From JAGOLU01 sp037138475 (GTDB lineage Bacteria > Patescibacteriota > Microgenomatia > UBA1406 > GWC2-37-13), in NCBI GenBank assembly GCA_037138475.1, contig JBAXII010000008.1, positions 1-64,000 on the forward strand: a stretch of DNA of 64,000 bases, written 5' to 3'. The notes beneath the pieces are model-generated. The model searched no databases. It was given only the letters and a program-made list of their open reading frames with translations, and was not told the origin of the DNA. The translations under genes were made by a program, and so were the position numbers. Positions 8,110 to 16,540 of the stretch are shown here, piece by piece. How positions within the stretch are numbered: the first letter of the stretch is position 1; each line of letters starts with the position of its first letter.

Positions 8110-9597
8110 TCATCTCGCAAGCTGGTCCAGAAAGTCTTTGTTTTGCTTTGTTTTGGAAAGCTTGTCCGTCAAGCTGATGAGCGCTTCTTCTGGAGTGAGT
8201 AAGGCTATCATGCGTCGCAACGTGATGATGCGCTTGTACGTGACTTCATCAAAGAGCAATTCTTCTTTGCGAGTACCTGACTTTAATATATCAATGGCAG
8301 GGAAAATACGCTTCTCTGCAAAATTTCTGTCAAGATGTATCTCCATGTTACCAGTTCCCTTGAACTCTTCATAAATCAGGTCATCCATGCGACTTTCTGT
8401 ACCGACAAGGGCAGTACCTATGATGGTGAGAGATCCTCCCTCTTCACAGTTGCGTGCCGCTCCGAGGAACTTTTTTGCGGGGAACATGGCAGATTGATTC
8501 ATGCCTCCTGACATTGAGCCACGGTTTGACTGAGAGTATGATTGCTGACGGTCTTCATATCCACGGCCTGAACCTCCTCTCTGACGCCCATATCTATTGT
8601 CTTGACGTCCATATCCCTGCTCTCGAGGGGCTGACTCCTCTGGCATGGGTCCTGCCATATTATAGGCACGTGCAAGTCTGGTGATTGAATCAAGCAATAT
8701 GACTACGTCTTTACCCATCTCAACCAGTCTGCGTGCCCTGTCAAGCGCGAGATTTGCTACCTGTACTTGTTTGCGAGGAGGCTCATCAAAGTGCGATGCG
8801 GCAACTTCTCCCTTTATAAATCGTTTTATTTCAGTTACCTCCTCGGGCCGTTCACCTATGAGGATGGCCATGAGCACTGCATCTGGATGATTTGCGGCGA
8901 TTCCCTGTGCTATCTCTCGAAGGAACGTGGTCTTACCAGCTTTTGGCTGGGAGACGATCAACGCGCGTTGACCAAAGCCAATCGGCGCAACCATGTCAAT
9001 TATGCGGTTGCTGAGGACATCTTGCTTGTATTCGAGTCTGATCTGGCGATTTGGGTGAATTGAGGTAAGTGCATCAAACTGGGGACGGTTTTGGCTTTCT
9101 ACCTCAGTCATAGCTTTGCTATTTATCTTTTGGACGAGAAGCAAACTGTGATATCTTTCGCCATTTTTTGGTGCGCGTGCAAGGCCCTCGACCACGTCGC
9201 CTCGGCGGAGCCAAAAGCGTTTGATCTGTGAAGGAGAAATGTAAATATCATTTGCCGAGTTGACATCGTAATCCGCTCGCAAGAAACCATATCCCGCAGG
9301 CGTGATCTCGAGGATGCCCTTGGCATCATAACTCACCTTTAGATCTTCTTCGAGTCTATTGTATGGCTCCTCAGTCTGCTCTTCTCCGGATCTTTCAGGT
9401 TGCATTCCAACAGTGCTCATCCCTTCGGTTGGCACAACGGGTGGCTTGGTGGGGGCCTGTTCCATCTTGGGTTCAGGAGCTGCTTTAGGATTCTCTTTGG
9501 AAGTTTCCCCAGGAACGGGAGCGAACTCAAGTGTGTCGAGAATATTATCAATGTTCAGAGAAGGAGAGGATGAGGAGCTTTTGTGTAATAGGGACAT
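8110..9597 (-). CDS. rho: Transcription termination factor Rho with Arg/Gly-rich insert
   Basis: A hexameric RNA helicase for factor-dependent termination. It has an ~85-residue acidic/Pro-rich N-terminal extension, the RNA-binding cold-shock fold (GILEITPAGYGFLRADYDV), Walker A SQPKAGKTTFLREI, Walker B DVVILLDSITRLARAYN and the R-loop region EEGGSLTIIGTAL with GTGNMEIHLDR. Between ARAYN and KKFLGAARN, where E. coli Rho has the short Q-loop that contacts RNA in the central pore, there is a ~50-residue insert (about residues 317-366) rich in Arg, Gly, Gln, Ser and Tyr (for example GYGRQDNRYGRQRGGSGRGY). This makes the protein 495 residues against ~420 for E. coli. Confidence 0.93.
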   Translation of the reverse strand: MSLLHKSSSSSPSLNIDNILDTLEFAPVPGETSKENPKAAPEPKMEQAPTKPPVVPTEGMSTVGMQPERSGEEQTEEPYNRLEEDLKVSYDAKGILEITPAGYGFLRADYDVNSANDIYISPSQIKRFWLRRGDVVEGLARAPKNGERYHSLLLVQKINSKAMTEVESQNRPQFDALTSIHPNRQIRLEYKQDVLSNRIIDMVAPIGFGQRALIVSQPKAGKTTFLREIAQGIAANHPDAVLMAILIGERPEEVTEIKRFIKGEVAASHFDEPPRKQVQVANLALDRARRLVEMGKDVVILLDSITRLARAYNMAGPMPEESAPREQGYGRQDNRYGRQRGGSGRGYEDRQQSYSQSNRGSMSGGMNQSAMFPAKKFLGAARNCEEGGSLTIIGTALVGTESRMDDLIYEEFKGTGNMEIHLDRNFAEKRIFPAIDILKSGTRKEELLFDEVTYKRIITLRRMIALLTPEEALISLTDKLSKTKQNKDFLDQLAR

Positions 9598-9830
9598 AGG
9601 AAGTGAATAAGTAATTAAGAAAGGGCTAATCGTATGGGCATCTGGTAAAAAATCGACTTGTTTGACAGACTATGCTCGCGACGAGTACATGCACTGTCGT
9701 GCAAAAAACGGTGTAACTTTAGAGAAAAGTATGAAATCAGGTACGTGATTCGTAAAAATCAATAGCTCAAAAGCTGTATATGCAGTCCGAGGATATGGAA
9801 ATCATATCAATAGTTTGCCGAACTGTCAAC

Positions 9831-9836
9831 TATAAT
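9831..9836 (+). promoter_or_regulatory. -10 box, leaderless start of the 9844 gene
   Basis: TATAAT ends 7 bases before the ATG at 9844. No good -35 element is visible. Confidence 0.5.
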
Positions 9837-9843
9837 CGGCTAT

Positions 9844-10254
9844 ATGATCTCAAATAAAAACCGGTTATCGTACCTGTTCTTGGCTGCGCTGGCACTCATC
9901 TGCGTGGTGCTCGTTTCAGTGAGGTATGGAGTAAAGGTTCAAAAAATAAACGGCGCAAATGAATATATACTGGCTGTCCAGCGGCACCTTTCCCTCACTC
10001 CAAGTCCAAAACCATACGCGATCCCTCAGCTGTCCAAAGTCAGTGATGCTGAGTGTGGCATCGGCTATATCATCCCAACAGTAGCTACAGAATCAGCTCA
10101 AATCACGTGTATTGATCCTCAATCGACTCTGAGTGCGGAGCTCGTCACGTCTGGATACAAGCGCGTATTGAGCGCACCCACCTATCTCCATGTCTACCTC
10201 AAATCAGACGAAGACATTATGAGGCTTATATCGGAATCACTCGTGGCACAATAA
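9844..10254 (+). CDS. Small membrane-anchored protein, unknown
   Basis: 136 residues with one N-terminal transmembrane helix (LSYLFLAALALICVVLVSV) and a ~110-residue outside domain with two cysteines (SDAECGIGYI and QITCIDPQ) that could pair. Family not recognised. It is divergent from rho, with ~245 bases between them, and convergent with tgt. The perfect TATAAT just before its ATG supports expression. Confidence 0.7.
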   Translation: MISNKNRLSYLFLAALALICVVLVSVRYGVKVQKINGANEYILAVQRHLSLTPSPKPYAIPQLSKVSDAECGIGYIIPTVATESAQITCIDPQSTLSAELVTSGYKRVLSAPTYLHVYLKSDEDIMRLISESLVAQ

Positions 10255-10277
10255 GGTCGGCTCAACGTTCCGATCGC

Positions 10278-11441
10278 TCATATCTCATTCTCCTCTATTC
10301 CGCGTCTGATACGAGCCATAAGAGATTCCATCACCAGGAGGTTGTGAACAGTAGCAATGGTATAGCCCAAAAGCTCCTTTTGCTTGAATAGATGATGAAG
10401 ATATGAATAGGTCGGCTGTATGCCTAGAATGGTTTGCGGTATAGGTAGAAGGGTAAAGTCACTTTTAAATTCATTCTTTGTCATGTCCAGCTCGCTCCAC
10501 TTCAGCTGCGAGAGTGGGCCATGCAGACCCTCAATCATGAGCAGTATGCCCATGCGTGCCAATCGAGACGGCTCTACACAATCAAATGTATCGATGCCAT
10601 ACGCGACTAGATCGAGAATATCATCCATATGTCCGACACCAAGCAAATGCACTGGTTTATCTTCGGGCAAATAGGGAGAAATCCATCGCACTTGATCCCT
10701 CATTTCGCTCTTTGACTCCCCCACACTCACTCCCCCTATGGCGACTCCATCCACTTCGCGAGTCCTCAGGTGTTTTGCAGATTCGATGCGCAGATCTTCA
10801 AAACAACCACCTTGAATGATGCCATAGAGAAACTGTATATGAGTTGGGTGAGAATGGTCCCTGCGATAGGCGATGCAACGATCAAGCCATCCATGAGTCC
10901 GATGCACAGATTCCACAGTGTACTCATGAGTGGCACCATTGTAGGTACATTCATCAAACGCCATGTGAATATCTGCACCAATATCAATCTGATACTCCAT
11001 TGACTTTTCAGGTGAAAACTCAATAAGTTGCCCATCAAATAGAGATCGAAACTGTACTCCAGATTCAGATATCTTAACGAGCATGGGGTCCTCATCTCCC
11101 CTCACCGACGCTCTCCGACTCTGCTTCGCAAGGGAAAAGACTTGGAATCCTCCCGAGTCGCTCATGAGAGTGCGCTGCATGCCTGAATATGCATGTATGC
11201 CCCCTGCGTTTTTTACTACTTCGTGGCCAGGATGAGTGACCAGATGATAAGTATTTACAAACGAGAGCTGTGCATGCACAGAATCAATCTGAATAGGAGA
11301 AAGACCCTTGAGTGTGCCTTTTGTCGCCACGGGTACAAATGCGGGTGTTTGAACAGTCCCATGGGGTGTGGTGATGATCCCAGTCCGTGCTCTACTCCCA
11401 GCTTTGGTAGATGTGTGTGCGGCTTTGTAAAAGGGACTCAT
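10278..11441 (-). CDS. tgt: tRNA-guanine transglycosylase
   Basis: Exchanges guanine-34 for preQ1 (or queuine) in tRNAs with GUN anticodons. The TIM-barrel motifs are present: LMSDSGGFQVFSL (Asp general acid), DECTY, IIQGGCFEDLR and HLLGVGHMDDILDLVAYGIDTFDCVEPSRLARMG with the nucleophile Asp (DTFDCV). The four zinc ligands (CxCxxC...H) of typical bacterial Tgt are not apparent in the C-terminal part (IEGLHGPLSQLKW replaces the usual segment). With queA at 12724-13791 it forms part of the queuosine pathway; no preQ1 synthesis genes are seen here, suggesting salvage. Confidence 0.9.
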   Translation of the reverse strand: MSPFYKAAHTSTKAGSRARTGIITTPHGTVQTPAFVPVATKGTLKGLSPIQIDSVHAQLSFVNTYHLVTHPGHEVVKNAGGIHAYSGMQRTLMSDSGGFQVFSLAKQSRRASVRGDEDPMLVKISESGVQFRSLFDGQLIEFSPEKSMEYQIDIGADIHMAFDECTYNGATHEYTVESVHRTHGWLDRCIAYRRDHSHPTHIQFLYGIIQGGCFEDLRIESAKHLRTREVDGVAIGGVSVGESKSEMRDQVRWISPYLPEDKPVHLLGVGHMDDILDLVAYGIDTFDCVEPSRLARMGILLMIEGLHGPLSQLKWSELDMTKNEFKSDFTLLPIPQTILGIQPTYSYLHHLFKQKELLGYTIATVHNLLVMESLMARIRRGIEENEI

Positions 11442-11475
11442 TGGTGATGTGGATCATGCTATTGCTAACGTGAGT

Positions 11476-11485
11476 ATTATATACT
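11476..11485. promoter_or_regulatory. Overlapping divergent -10 boxes of tgt and the 11502 gene
   Basis: The 10-mer ATTATATACT contains TATAAT on the minus strand (11481-11476, for tgt) and TATACT on the plus strand (11480-11485, for the gene at 11502). The two boxes share two bases, so polymerase can probably serve only one direction at a time. Confidence 0.5.
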
Positions 11486-11501
11486 GTGCTTTCACGTTCT
11501 T

Positions 11502-12734
11502 ATGAAAACCTACTCCTATCTTGATGAAATACAAAAATCTGCACGGATAGAAAAGTCAGTATTCACGCGGGTTCTAAAGAAGACGAGGGTTACCGAAGAT
11601 GACATCATCATCTCTCAGACGGGTGAGGGGGATATAGAGGAATTTGAGCGTATTTTTGAAGATCAAATTAATGGGACTGAAATGGGAGCGCTTTTTGCTA
11701 CGTATCTCAATGTGCCTCTAAAAGCCCTCTACGAAGGACTTGCACGTAGCCCAAACATTGCCCCACGCATACCTCCCTACTTCTATTCTTGTCCTGCTAT
11801 AGACGATATGTTGTTGGGCCATCACCCTAAAACGTACTACTTTGACATCAGCCGTGGTGGTCCTGTGTCAGTGATTCGCAGATCTCTCGGATACCTCAAG
11901 CTTGCCCAAGAAAAACATGCTAAGTCTGCCAACCCCCAGATGACTAAGTGGGTCGCAGAATATGGCATCGGTACCTGTATACCTGTCATCACGTTTGACA
12001 ACCTAGTCTCATACACCACAGAAAATAATGCAAAGATGTATGCGATCCCCGCCACATCGGTTGCTGAGAGTTTGACTGCGTGTGCCGTGTACTTTACTGG
12101 CATGCGTGGCGACATCAGACGTATCACCATGCGAGACGACTGGATGAATAACAGTGGACAAAGCAGAAACAAAGGGTCACTCAAGATATATGAGGCTCTA
12201 CATAAGTATATTATCGAGACTCGTGGGTACAACTTTTTTAAGAATCTCATTGCAAATGGGAGTAACTTGGATGAGATAGCCCAACTCTATATGGAAATGG
12301 CAGATCGAGTATTCTGTCTAGGTTCGCAACGGGAGCAAATGTGCAACACATTTGCAGAGATTATGTTTGATCCCCAGTCAAAACGATCTCATCCAAACTA
12401 TGGTGCACAAGCAGATTGCAGCGAGATCGTTGTTCGGAGTCGGCATCTCCTCTCGCCAATACCTTGGGAGCTCGTATTTCTCTTGGGAGACACGTATGGC
12501 ACAACTCTCGACCAGTTGATCGCATTTGGAAAGCTCATAAAGAAAAATGCGCCTGAAACGGTGGTTATTATCCCTTGCGACGACAGCGACAAACCCCTCC
12601 TCCCCAATGATGTGGAAACCATGATCCCAAACATATCTGACTATGTGGTGACCGCCTGGAGCTCATATATTTTGGGTAGGAAAATAAACCGGCAAAAAAG
12701 CCAGCTCATGATGCAACAGTCTGCTACACGATAA
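11502..12734 (+). CDS. Conserved-looking cytoplasmic protein, unknown function
   Basis: A 410-residue soluble protein with no signal peptide or membrane segment. It contains a Gly/Arg stretch (YYFDISRGGPVSVIRRS) and a C-terminal region with alternating hydrophobic strands (PWELVFLLGDTYG, APETVVIIPCDDSDKPLL) suggestive of an alpha/beta fold. I do not recognise a family. It overlaps the 3' end of queA by 11 bases (convergent) and shares a promoter region with tgt. A TATACT box lies 16 bases before the ATG. Confidence 0.75.
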   Translation: MKTYSYLDEIQKSARIEKSVFTRVLKKTRVTEDDIIISQTGEGDIEEFERIFEDQINGTEMGALFATYLNVPLKALYEGLARSPNIAPRIPPYFYSCPAIDDMLLGHHPKTYYFDISRGGPVSVIRRSLGYLKLAQEKHAKSANPQMTKWVAEYGIGTCIPVITFDNLVSYTTENNAKMYAIPATSVAESLTACAVYFTGMRGDIRRITMRDDWMNNSGQSRNKGSLKIYEALHKYIIETRGYNFFKNLIANGSNLDEIAQLYMEMADRVFCLGSQREQMCNTFAEIMFDPQSKRSHPNYGAQADCSEIVVRSRHLLSPIPWELVFLLGDTYGTTLDQLIAFGKLIKKNAPETVVIIPCDDSDKPLLPNDVETMIPNISDYVVTAWSSYILGRKINRQKSQLMMQQSATR

Positions 12735-13791
12735 CCATCGCATCTCCAAAACTATAGAACCGAAATCTTTCTTTTATCGCTCTTTGATACAGCTCTGAAA
12801 TATTTCTTGGGGCTCTTTTATGCTCTAGAAATGCCTGTACCAGCATCATAAGTGACGATTCAGGAATGTGGAAATTTGTTATCATACCAGTGATGCACTG
12901 GAACTGATATCCGGGCCGAATAAATATGTCTGTGATATCAGTGCCAGACCTCTGTTTTCGCGCAGACCATGACTCCACTGCACGAACTGCAGTAGTACCT
13001 ACTCCAATCACCTGTTGATGTCTCTCTATGGCACTTTTTAATAATTGTGCACTTGAGTCTGAGACTTGGTAGCGCTCACTGTGGAGTTTTCCAGAGTCTA
13101 GATGGGCTTGTTGCAGGGGAGCAAATGTACCCATGCCTACGTCCAGCCTGATAGGAACCTGAGTAACATTTTTTGCGCTTAGTGAGGCAAATACTCGCTC
13201 GGTAAAATGTAAGCTTGCGGTGGGCGCAGCCACAGAGGTGCCCTCAAATGGTAAAGAGGAAGATTTTTCTGCAAACACAGTCTGATATCTGCTCCTGAGC
13301 TCTCCTTCGCTTAAGGCAGACTGAGATAAATACGGAGGTATGGGAGTTTTGCCCTGTGACTCTAGGAGTCTATCAAGCTCAACTGATGAAATGGACAACT
13401 CAACCATAAATAGGGAGCCATCAAGATGGGATGTGACCGTGCCAAACAGCGAGTGAGACGTGGGATCTACAAACAACGCTTCGGTATCCCCTATTTTTCT
13501 GTCCACCATCACTTTGATATGGTTTGATACCAGAGAATCTTCATTGAGCAATAGAAGGCAAACTACTTTCCCACCCGTTTTCTTATACAGCGTGATTCTG
13601 GTTGGTTTGACATAGGTGTGATTGAGTACCAGTAGTGAATCAGAGGGAAGATACTTATACATGTTATAGAAGTAATCGAGTGAAATCTCATCCTTTGTGG
13701 TGTCATACACTAAGATGCGAGATGAATCACGTGGTTCAGCTGGGGTTAAGGCAACGAGCTCGGGGGGTAATTGATATGTATAGATGCTCAT
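12724..13791 (-). CDS. queA: S-adenosylmethionine:tRNA ribosyltransferase-isomerase
   Basis: QueA transfers the ribosyl part of SAM onto preQ1-34 in tRNA, the step after Tgt. Family motifs are present: YQLPPELVALTPAEPRDSSRILVY at the N-terminus, PPYL, RYQTVFAEKSSS-containing region, GTSVAAPTASLHFT, DVGMGTFAPLQ and GTTAVRAVES, with FHIPESSLMMLVQAF near the C-terminus. Length (355) is normal. Its 5' end overlaps the promoter of the divergent ThyX-like gene. Confidence 0.94.
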   Translation of the reverse strand: MSIYTYQLPPELVALTPAEPRDSSRILVYDTTKDEISLDYFYNMYKYLPSDSLLVLNHTYVKPTRITLYKKTGGKVVCLLLLNEDSLVSNHIKVMVDRKIGDTEALFVDPTSHSLFGTVTSHLDGSLFMVELSISSVELDRLLESQGKTPIPPYLSQSALSEGELRSRYQTVFAEKSSSLPFEGTSVAAPTASLHFTERVFASLSAKNVTQVPIRLDVGMGTFAPLQQAHLDSGKLHSERYQVSDSSAQLLKSAIERHQQVIGVGTTAVRAVESWSARKQRSGTDITDIFIRPGYQFQCITGMITNFHIPESSLMMLVQAFLEHKRAPRNISELYQRAIKERFRFYSFGDAMVIV

Positions 13792-13798
13792 AGATGTA

Positions 13799-13828
13799 TT
13801 GGCAGCGAGGTCTTTGCTTGCCTATAAT
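13799..13828 (+). promoter_or_regulatory. Near-consensus promoter giving a leaderless ThyX-like mRNA
   Basis: TTGGCA (13799-13804), an 18-base spacer and TATAAT (13823-13828), followed 6 bases later by the ATG at 13835. The predicted start of transcription falls at the start codon. An upstream in-frame start at 13784 would lie before the promoter and is therefore rejected. Confidence 0.7.
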
Positions 13829-13834
13829 GCGTAC

Positions 13835-15184
13835 ATGCGAGTTCAAACAGTTGGTATTCTACCTACAGAAGCAGCAAAACAGAAGGGCAGAGTCGCCCTT
13901 ACCCCTGAACTGCTTGCATCGACTGGCGCGCGGTACTCACGAAACAATGAGGGGCTTGAGTCTATAGTCCAAAAAATCGACTGGTCCAACACAGATAAAG
14001 CCGTGGATGGGATCTTTCGCATGGTGGATTATGGACATGCTTCGATAGCGGATATGGCGCCCGTGGCTATGTTTATAGACGATGTCTCACTCTATGCAGC
14101 TTTTTACCTATGGAGTCAGTGCCCTACTGCATCTGGTCAAGAATCGTCAACACGGTATATCAAGGTAAACAAGGTGGTTCCTGCCTCAGTCACCGGCATT
14201 CCGGCCAACATATACAAACAGCATGTAGAAAAATCGTTCGCGCTCTATCATAAGGCACTTGATCTCTGGACTTCACTCTCGATCCACGATCCCACTCTCA
14301 TGCAAATACCTCAGTCAGTCATAGACGATCAGAGTGAAAAGGGACAGAAAAAACTCGAGAGAATGCGTAGAAATTTTGCGTTTGATCGCGCGCGCGTCTT
14401 CCTACCCGCATGTGCGAAAACTAACCTCATGATGCTTATGTCTGCACGTAGCTGGGTAGACCTCATCTCGCTCCTCCTTTCCCATCCATTGGAAGAGCTG
14501 CAACAGATTGGCAAAAAATTACGCTCTGAACTTGATCTCGTCACCCCACGGCTCACCAAGCACGCAAATGCAAAAGTAGATTCTATGTATATGTTGCATC
14601 TTGATTTTGAGGCTCTAAAGAGCCTCAAATCTCCTATCGCTCCGAATGATGGTGCTCATCTAGAGCTATATGAAAAGCCCAAGAAACACCTGGGTGCATC
14701 TGCAAAAAACCGAACAAATAGATACTCGATGTTTGCAGCAGATATTCGCCAGACGCTGGTGCGTTTTGGATGGACAAAAATTGCATTTGCAGAACTCAGA
14801 GATCTAAATCGGCATCGGACGGGCAACAAGCTAACTTCTTTTAAACCAAACGATTTCTATAATGCACAGGATCAAGCGCTCGATACAAAGTCACAAGCTC
14901 ATCTTGATGCCTTGTCCAAATATCCCCTATCGCTCATAAATAAGATTGATGCGATGATCCAAAAGGATGATGCGCGCTATGTGTACTTCACACTTCTGGG
15001 GCACACGATGCAGTTTGAGCATGTTACCACGATGGATAAATATCTGTATGAAGCTGAGCTTCGCACTGGCACAGGATCTCACTATAGATATGCCCAACAC
15101 CTCAGAAATACACTCAAAATCCTGTATAAAAAACATCCAGAACTCAAAGGCCTTATCCTCGAAGGTACCGCCGAGCCAGAATGA
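13835..15184 (+). CDS. Tandem ThyX-like (FAD-dependent thymidylate synthase family) protein
   Basis: A 449-residue protein that looks like two ThyX domains in a row (single ThyX proteins are ~220-250 residues). ThyX makes dTMP from dUMP with FAD, NADPH and methylene-folate using RHRxxSxNxxSxR. The N-terminal half has the 'GHxSxxxxxxxxF' region (YGHASIADMAPVAMF) and keeps only the distal part of the signature, S100-x-x-E103-x-S-x-R107-Y, while RHR is replaced by QCP. The C-terminal half keeps RHR (about residues 326-328, RDLNRHRTGNK) but not the distal part. The two halves may form one composite site. No thyA is visible in the window. Confidence 0.75.
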   Translation: MRVQTVGILPTEAAKQKGRVALTPELLASTGARYSRNNEGLESIVQKIDWSNTDKAVDGIFRMVDYGHASIADMAPVAMFIDDVSLYAAFYLWSQCPTASGQESSTRYIKVNKVVPASVTGIPANIYKQHVEKSFALYHKALDLWTSLSIHDPTLMQIPQSVIDDQSEKGQKKLERMRRNFAFDRARVFLPACAKTNLMMLMSARSWVDLISLLLSHPLEELQQIGKKLRSELDLVTPRLTKHANAKVDSMYMLHLDFEALKSLKSPIAPNDGAHLELYEKPKKHLGASAKNRTNRYSMFAADIRQTLVRFGWTKIAFAELRDLNRHRTGNKLTSFKPNDFYNAQDQALDTKSQAHLDALSKYPLSLINKIDAMIQKDDARYVYFTLLGHTMQFEHVTTMDKYLYEAELRTGTGSHYRYAQHLRNTLKILYKKHPELKGLILEGTAEPE

Positions 15185-15208
15185 CAGTCGATCTCGCCTT
15201 TCCACTGC

Positions 15209-15214
15209 TATAAT
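15209..15214 (+). promoter_or_regulatory. -10 box of the EamA transporter gene
   Basis: TATAAT ends 10 bases before the ATG at 15225, within the short gap after the ThyX-like gene, predicting a leader of about 3-4 bases. Confidence 0.5.
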
Positions 15215-15224
15215 CCCACCCAAC

Positions 15225-16127
15225 ATGTATTACATTTTCATAGTCATTGCAGCAGTACTCTGGGGAGTAGATGGACAACTTCGGAGTAGTTTGTACTCGC
15301 TTCCTCCTGCTATTATTGTGTTTTGGGAGCACTTCATAGGATTTATCATCCTCTCGATCCCCCTTCTTTTGAGTAAACAAGCTCCCTACAAGAAACTGCA
15401 CCAAGGCAATACTGCGCTTTTGGTTATCGTGGTGTCGATACTTTCGGGATTGATCGGCACGCTGGCGATCACTGCTGCGCTCGCACGCGTGCACTTTATC
15501 CCCTTGAGTATTGTATTTTTGATCCAAAAACTCCAGCCCATATTTACTATCCTTTCTGCTTGGATCGTACTGGGCGAGCGACCACAGCGACAGTTTTGGA
15601 TATGGTCATCAGTAGCTATCGTGGCTGGGTATTTTATGACTTTTCCAGGAGGGCAGGTGCACATTGATGGGAATACTCCCTACATCACGGCTGCTGTATT
15701 TGCTTTGATTGCCGCAATAGCCTGGGGATCTTCAACCGTATTTTCGATTCAACTCCTTCAAAGGAAAAGTCTGCTTCCCGCTACGTTTATGCGCTTTTCA
15801 ACTACCACGATCTTTGCACTTGCGACTGTGTTTCTCTTTGGACAACAGTCACAATTGACCCAAATCACCCTACCTCAGCTAGGCACCCTCGTATTTATCG
15901 CTTGCAGCACTGGGATGGTGGCGCTTTTGATCTATTACAAGGGCTTACAGCGCGTGCCAGCACATATCTCCTGTATCTTGGAGCTTGCATACCCGATCAC
16001 CGGGCTGATCATCGACAGCAGGATCAATCATGTCTCGCTCGCTCCATCGCAATATGCAGCTGCGGTACTACTGGTCTACTGTATATACAAAGTAGTTGAT
16101 ACAAACAGATCTCATCGATCCTCATGA
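15225..16127 (+). CDS. EamA/DMT-family transporter
   Basis: A 300-residue protein with about ten transmembrane helices in two EamA repeats (MYYIFIVIAAVLWGVDGQL and ITAAVFALIAAIAWGSSTVF each begin a repeat). The family moves small metabolites across the inner membrane. The ATG at 15225 begins the first helix. Its stop overlaps the start of the riboflavin kinase gene (ATGA, 16124-16127), so the two are translationally coupled. A riboflavin or flavin-precursor substrate is a reasonable guess from this context but is not shown by the sequence. Confidence 0.9.
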   Translation: MYYIFIVIAAVLWGVDGQLRSSLYSLPPAIIVFWEHFIGFIILSIPLLLSKQAPYKKLHQGNTALLVIVVSILSGLIGTLAITAALARVHFIPLSIVFLIQKLQPIFTILSAWIVLGERPQRQFWIWSSVAIVAGYFMTFPGGQVHIDGNTPYITAAVFALIAAIAWGSSTVFSIQLLQRKSLLPATFMRFSTTTIFALATVFLFGQQSQLTQITLPQLGTLVFIACSTGMVALLIYYKGLQRVPAHISCILELAYPITGLIIDSRINHVSLAPSQYAAAVLLVYCIYKVVDTNRSHRSS

Positions 16128-16525
16128 ATATATATACCACTCATCAAGTTGGCGGCCATAAACGAGGTTTAAAAATGGGTGTGCCAACTATCAATCTACA
16201 GGTCCCCACGCACTTTGACTACGAGCATGGTATTTATGCGGGAAAGATCGGACTCGTGAGAGTTGGTGCTGCTGCTCGCACCTGGTATCCAGCTGCTATA
16301 CATTTTGGATTTAAACCCACATTTGACGAGGATGATGTGACTTTAGAGGTGAACATCATTGATACAGAGCCTCAAAATATCATCCCCTACGATCCGGGCA
16401 ACATCCAAGTGTGCCTGACTAAAAGAATTCGAGAAATAGTGAAGTTTGATACCCCCACATTTCTTGTAGAGCAAATTCAAAAGGACATTGCCCTCATCAG
16501 GTCACTGCTTCGGGATGATAAATGA
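16124..16525 (+). CDS. Stand-alone riboflavin kinase domain
   Basis: A 133-residue protein matching the C-terminal riboflavin kinase part of bifunctional RibF: KRGLKMGVPTINL (cf. GRxLGFPTANL), YPAAIHFGFKPTF (cf. GVRPTF), VTLEVNIID, and the C-terminal ISxxxKF..L..QI..D pattern (REIVKFDTPTFLVEQIQKDI). It would convert riboflavin to FMN. The N-terminal FAD synthetase domain is absent, so FAD must be made by another enzyme. It is translationally coupled to the upstream EamA transporter. Confidence 0.8.
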   Translation: MNIYTTHQVGGHKRGLKMGVPTINLQVPTHFDYEHGIYAGKIGLVRVGAAARTWYPAAIHFGFKPTFDEDDVTLEVNIIDTEPQNIIPYDPGNIQVCLTKRIREIVKFDTPTFLVEQIQKDIALIRSLLRDDK

Positions 16526-16528
16526 TCG

Positions 16529-16534
16529 TATAAT
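16529..16534 (+). promoter_or_regulatory. -10 box, leaderless start of the glycosyltransferase gene
   Basis: TATAAT ends 6 bases before the ATG at 16541, directly after the riboflavin kinase stop. Confidence 0.55.
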
Positions 16535-16540
16535 AGTGGC

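Noticed and set aside
16124..16525. Full bifunctional RibF
   Set aside because: Only the riboflavin kinase part is present; the FAD synthetase domain is not in the upstream gene, which is an EamA transporter.
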